DNA of 7,710 bases, taken from contig JAZQIU010000035.1 in NCBI GenBank assembly GCA_045541255.1, forward strand, positions 1 through 7,710. The letters run 5' to 3'. The position numbers and the translations under genes were made by a program. Origin of the DNA: UMGS1124 sp045541255. Its GTDB lineage: Bacteria > Bacillota_I > Bacilli_A > RF39 > UBA660. Positions 6,101 through 7,710 of this stretch are shown here, piece by piece (positions within the stretch are counted from its first letter, which is position 1; each line of letters opens with the position of its first letter). The notes under the pieces are model-generated. The model was not told where the DNA came from. It saw only the letters and a program-made list of their open reading frames with translations, and ran no database searches.

Positions 6101-6990
6101 TATTATTTGGAGTTAAGTTTGGAATCTATGATTTAGAAGATAACTTAATTAAAGAAGTAATTACTAATGATAATGGTTTAATTGAAATTGAATTAGAGTA
6201 TGGTAAATATTATTTTAAAGAAATTGCTACATTAGACCAATATGTAATAAGTGATGAAAAAGTATATTTTGAAGTTAAAGATGAGGGTGCTATTATTGAA
6301 GAAAATGTAGTTAATGAGTTTTTAGTAGGAACATTAGAGTTCACCAAAACTGATTTAATTACAGGAGATGTAATACCTAATACTTTAATTGAAGTATATA
6401 CTGATAAAGATGAATTAGTATTCTCTGGTAAGACTGATGAGAATGGAAAAGTTGTTATTGAAGAATTAAGATATGGTAAATACTATATTATTGAAAAGGA
6501 AGCAGTAACAGGTTTTGTTATTACTGAAGAAAAAGTATATTTTGAAATCAAAGAAGATGGAAAAATAGTAAAAGCAGAGATGACTAATAGACCTATTCTT
6601 GGAACATTAGAATTTACAAAAGTAGATATTTCAACAAGCGAACCACTACCAAATACTTTAATAGAAATATATAACGAAAATGAAGAATTAATATTCTCTG
6701 GTAGAACAGATGAGAATGGAATGATCGTTATTGAAGAATTAAGATATGGTAAATACTATGTATTAGAGAAAGAAGCACCAGAGGGCTATATTTTAAATGA
6801 AGAAAAAATGTTCTTTGAAATATTAGAAGATGGGGAAGTAGTTAAAACTACAATGGTTAATGAACAAGTTGTTATAGAAGTACCTAATACAGGATTAAGT
6901 GATTATTATGTTGTTGAAATAATTTCTGGATTACTAATGTTAGGTGGAATAGGAGTGATTATATATGCTAAAAAGAAAAAAAGAAAATAA
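3121..6990 (+). CDS. Cell-wall-anchored thioester/SpaA-repeat adhesin (TIE-type, VPNTG)
   Basis: This 1289-residue surface protein has a Sec signal peptide (1-28, likely cut after VNA). Next comes a thioester domain (about 30-170): C71 in VYCIEPG and Q125 in AAQSLIWE match the YC and hydrophobic-Gln motifs of thioester domains, which bond covalently to host or other surfaces. A beta-rich linker runs to about 271. Ten SpaA/CnaB-like repeats begin near residues 272, 370, 467, 564, 659, 772, 892, 983, 1072 and 1163. Most show the isopeptide triad: a Lys in the KVD/KTD strand (K277, K374, K471, K896, K987, K1076, K1167), a Glu before the GY strand (E333, E430, E527, E726, E849, E945, E1034, E1125, E1216), and a terminal Asn or Asp. 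Repeat 4 has Gln (Q622) instead of Glu. The end is VPNTG (1254-1258), a membrane helix and a KKKKRK tail. The adjacent sortase, whose gene overlaps by 26 bases, is its presumed anchoring enzyme. No pilin motif was recognised, so it is probably anchored as a monomer. Confidence 0.92.
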   Translation: MKKSKFLLLMAVVVTAVLGFLGITKVNAQTYYETLVEEKIPGHYYTRRGGGKPYMSAQYSTYTMNGKVVYCIEPGVDITTHDYNGADGLVNSPYDAATNKKIELIGHYGYDYPGHQTLRYRMAAQSLIWETTGGQIIEFWTEASGWGDFINLNKERNEIMRLVNAHYNKPSFNGSSMEVIVGQEYKVTDTNGLMSEYALYKADGIDVRISGNDIYFTPRATGNISLSVARKHYDNNTTIVFKGNDEKSQKMGYFRFSDPVVATLNLNVLGGKIKITKVDSENNTTTPQGQATLVGAKYNVINSSGTVVTTLTIGDDKTAITGHLPLGTYTIKEVSPSTGYYLNDTSYTVTVNSSDTVSITVKEDVVKAPIKVNKVDSETKTCKASGMASLSGAVYEVFDSNGNLVDTITTGNDCSATSKYLPYGKYTVKEKTPSTGYYIDENTYDVNINDGNVKVVTSTENVIKGRIKVNKIDSETKTCKALGQATLVGAKFDIKDHNNNVVDTITIGDDCTATSKYLPYGKYTVVETKQPKGYYINTEVFEQFISVKQDYSITVKEDVIKNFISILKQYDYVNGNTTFLNAEANITFEIFYPNGTKYGEVKTDKNGYATLDIPYGVWKFHQVNSNTGFEKIYDFFITVDENSELEQYYNILNNKISAYVQVVKKDNETGKTIAIQNVKFKIQNTDTKQYVSQYVGGKVYDNFMTDENGVFTTYLKLEAGNYKLVEIESPKGYLLSKDGLEFSIGENTEYNYTTYGAIVVVEFKNTPIKGQVEIFKNGDKFVVEDGTFSYKDISLKGIKFNIYADEDIKSADGNYLYYNKGDLVQTVTTDENGYVKSKKLPLGKYYLVEVETKENYVLDTKEYHFELTEKDNKTAIVYDTYKAYNYLKKGTLEFTKTDFSTSDPIPFVEFEIYTEKDELIYSGKTNQEGKIVIKELAVGKYYIVEKNAAEGYVSNDEKVLFEIKENGEVVKANMTNKKITSTLKITKVDEDEKLLFGVKFGIYDLEDNLIKEVITNDNGLIEIELEYGKYYFKEIATLDQYVISDEKVYFEVKDEGAIIEENVVNEFLVGTLEFTKTDLITGDVIPNTLIEVYTDKDELVFSGKTDENGKVVIEELRYGKYYIIEKEAVTGFVITEEKVYFEIKEDGKIVKAEMTNRPILGTLEFTKVDISTSEPLPNTLIEIYNENEELIFSGRTDENGMIVIEELRYGKYYVLEKEAPEGYILNEEKMFFEILEDGEVVKTTMVNEQVVIEVPNTGLSDYYVVEIISGLLMLGGIGVIIYAKKKKRK
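3985..4594 (+). repeat. 28-base identity between adhesin repeats 1 and 3
   Basis: Bases 3985-4012 and 4567-4594 are identical and encode GQATLVGAK. Repeat 2, which lies between them, differs at this position (GMASLSGAV). This skipped identity suggests gene conversion or recombination between non-adjacent repeats. Confidence 0.85.
4246..4563 (+). repeat. 27-base identity between adhesin repeats 2 and 3
   Basis: Bases 4246-4272 and 4537-4563 are identical, 291 bases (97 codons) apart, and encode DSETKTCKA including the first cysteine of each repeat. It marks recent duplication of a whole domain. Confidence 0.85.
6454..6759 (+). repeat. 33-base identity between adhesin repeats 9 and 10
   Basis: Bases 6454-6486 and 6727-6759 are identical, 273 bases (91 codons) apart, and encode VIEELRYGKYY just before the isopeptide Glu. 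This pair is a second, separate duplication zone near the wall-proximal end. Confidence 0.85.
6951..6957 (+). promoter_or_regulatory. Sortase ribosome-binding site inside the adhesin gene
   Basis: AGGAGTG lies seven bases before ATG 6965, within the codons for the adhesin membrane helix. It fixes the overlapping sortase start and implies translational coupling. Confidence 0.75.
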
Positions 6991-7624
6991 TAAGGGAAGT
7001 AAGAGTCAGCTAATTATAGTTGGCTCTTTTTTCATTTTATTAAGTATTAGTATAGTTGGTGTTAATTTATTTACTGACTATATCAACAAACAAAAAGAAA
7101 AAGATTTGATTAAACAGTATTATGAAACTGAAGAATATATTGTTGATGTTCCTGTAGTGGAAGAAGAAATAGTACAAGAGGAACAACAAGTAGAAGAAAA
7201 AAAGGAAGAACAAAAAGTTGAAGTGAATTATATTGCAGTTATAAAAATACCTAAAATAGGTTTAGAAAAAGGATTAGCAAGTAAAGATAGTTATTGGAAT
7301 AATGTTAATAGAAACATTCAAATATTAACTGAATCTGATATGCCAGATGTAGATAAAGGAAATGTTATTCTAGCAGGTCATAGTGGTAATAGTGGAGTAT
7401 CTTATTTTAGAAAATTAAACAAATTGCAAATAGATGATAAAGTAAGTATTTCATACAATGGAAAAGAGTATATTTATAAAATGGTTAATTCTTATGAGAT
7501 AGAGAAAAATGGATATGCTCATATTTTAAGAAATGCAGAAAAGACAACATTAACTTTGATTACTTGCAAACACAATACAAATAAACAGTTAATAGTTATT
7601 TGTGAATTAGTAGAAATTAAATAG
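6965..7624 (+). CDS. Membrane-bound sortase transpeptidase (class uncertain)
   Basis: This 219-residue enzyme should cleave the VPNTG signal of the neighbouring adhesin and join it to the cell wall. Residues 1-13 are basic and cytoplasmic, 14-36 (SQLIIVGSFFILLSISIVGV...) form the membrane anchor, and 37-88 are an acidic extracytoplasmic linker. The catalytic barrel begins at IAVIKIPKIGLEKGL (about 90). LAGHSGNSG holds catalytic H139 and TLTLITC holds nucleophile C201. The Arg normally a few residues after Cys is not evident: the aligned place reads NKQLIVI (K207, Q208). Size and N-terminal anchor recall class A/D/E-like single-protein sortases more than pilin-polymerising class C; I cannot assign a class. 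The first 26 bases overlap the adhesin gene. Bases 7002-7032, inside codons 13-23, form a strong terminator-like hairpin that could hold sortase expression below that of the adhesin. The next gene follows with its Shine-Dalgarno overlapping this stop. Confidence 0.92.
   Translation: MLKRKKENNKGSKSQLIIVGSFFILLSISIVGVNLFTDYINKQKEKDLIKQYYETEEYIVDVPVVEEEIVQEEQQVEEKKEEQKVEVNYIAVIKIPKIGLEKGLASKDSYWNNVNRNIQILTESDMPDVDKGNVILAGHSGNSGVSYFRKLNKLQIDDKVSISYNGKEYIYKMVNSYEIEKNGYAHILRNAEKTTLTLITCKHNTNKQLIVICELVEIK
7002..7032 (+). terminator. Terminator-like hairpin inside the sortase coding sequence
   Basis: AGAGTCAGCTA (7002-7012) pairs with TAGTTGGCTCT (7017-7027) in an 11-bp stem with two G-T wobbles and an ATTA loop, followed by T to 7032 (T7027-7032). 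It starts 12 bases after the adhesin stop and lies in sortase codons 13-23. It has all features of an intrinsic terminator although it is translated. Confidence 0.75.
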
Positions 7625-7629
7625 GAGGA
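7622..7629 (+). promoter_or_regulatory. Ribosome-binding site overlapping the sortase stop
   Basis: TAGGAGGA includes the TAG stop of the sortase and lies three bases before ATG 7633, so the next gene is in the same operon and probably coupled. Confidence 0.85.
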
Positions 7630-7632
7630 AAT

Positions 7633-7710
7633 ATGAAATATTTAGATAAAATAATAGAACGATTTAAAGTAGATGAAGAAGAAAAGAATTGTCCATTAAA
7701 TGCCTTTATT
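7633..7710 (+). CDS. N-terminus of an unidentified downstream gene (3' truncated by window)
   Basis: ATG 7633 opens a frame that stays open for 26 codons to the window end, beginning MKYLDKIIERFKVDEEEKN. It is preceded by a strong ribosome-binding site eight bases after the sortase stop. The visible part is charged and soluble-looking with no signal peptide or membrane segment, so it is probably cytoplasmic. There is too little sequence to name a family. Position suggests it is cotranscribed with the adhesin and sortase genes. Confidence 0.75.
   Translation, partial: MKYLDKIIERFKVDEEEKNCPLNAFI

Noticed and set aside
3934..6880. Regular repeats as a CRISPR array
   Set aside because: The roughly 270-340-base period is in frame, protein-coding and divergent, as expected for tandem SpaA domains.

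Overview
This is an AT-rich window (about 30% GC by eye) in which every supported gene lies on the plus strand. Genes have purine-rich Shine-Dalgarno sites, T-run intrinsic terminators and ATG starts. TGA is used as a stop (parA and the 2413-3069 gene end in TGA) and Trp is TGG, so the standard bacterial code applies. Together with a sortase and an LPXTG-type protein, this points to a low-GC Gram-positive bacterium (Bacillota, plausibly an uncultured gut lineage; the lineage is inference).

Layout: (1) 1-192 is the 3' end of an unidentified gene, closed by a terminator at 195-217. (2) 218-491 is a leader-like region. It has a good promoter (225-253), a ribosome-binding site and a 21-codon ORF that is the N-terminus of an amidase_3 cell-wall hydrolase cut off after its GHGG motif, then two tandem terminator hairpins (418-445 and 452-476). 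(3) 492-2235 is a parA-parB pair with a 44-nt overlap. parB carries an unusual GC-rich palindrome at 1731-1745 that could be its centromere site. (4) 2236-2412 is intergenic. (5) 2413-3069 encodes an unrecognised membrane-anchored protein with an acidic stalk and a small C-terminal domain. (6) 3121-6990 encodes a 1289-residue surface adhesin with a signal peptide, a Cys-Gln thioester domain, ten SpaA/CnaB-like repeats and a VPNTG sorting signal. (7) 6965-7624 encodes a sortase that overlaps the adhesin gene. (8) 7633-7710 starts another gene that runs off the window.

How the parts may work together: ParA and ParB would stabilise an extrachromosomal or excised DNA element, while the adhesin and its adjacent sortase would be displayed on the cell wall. 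Partition genes next to an SpaA/Cna-B-type surface protein and a sortase are a known arrangement in conjugative elements of Gram-positive gut bacteria. The best reading is therefore part of a plasmid or integrative conjugative element whose adhesin aids cell contact or host attachment. No relaxase, coupling protein, VirB4 or integrase is visible here, so this is inference.

The most unusual feature is terminator placement. Strong terminator-like hairpins sit just before parA, between the 2413-3069 gene and the adhesin gene with no room for a promoter after it, and inside the first codons of the sortase gene. This suggests attenuation, ratio control or processive antitermination along the operon.
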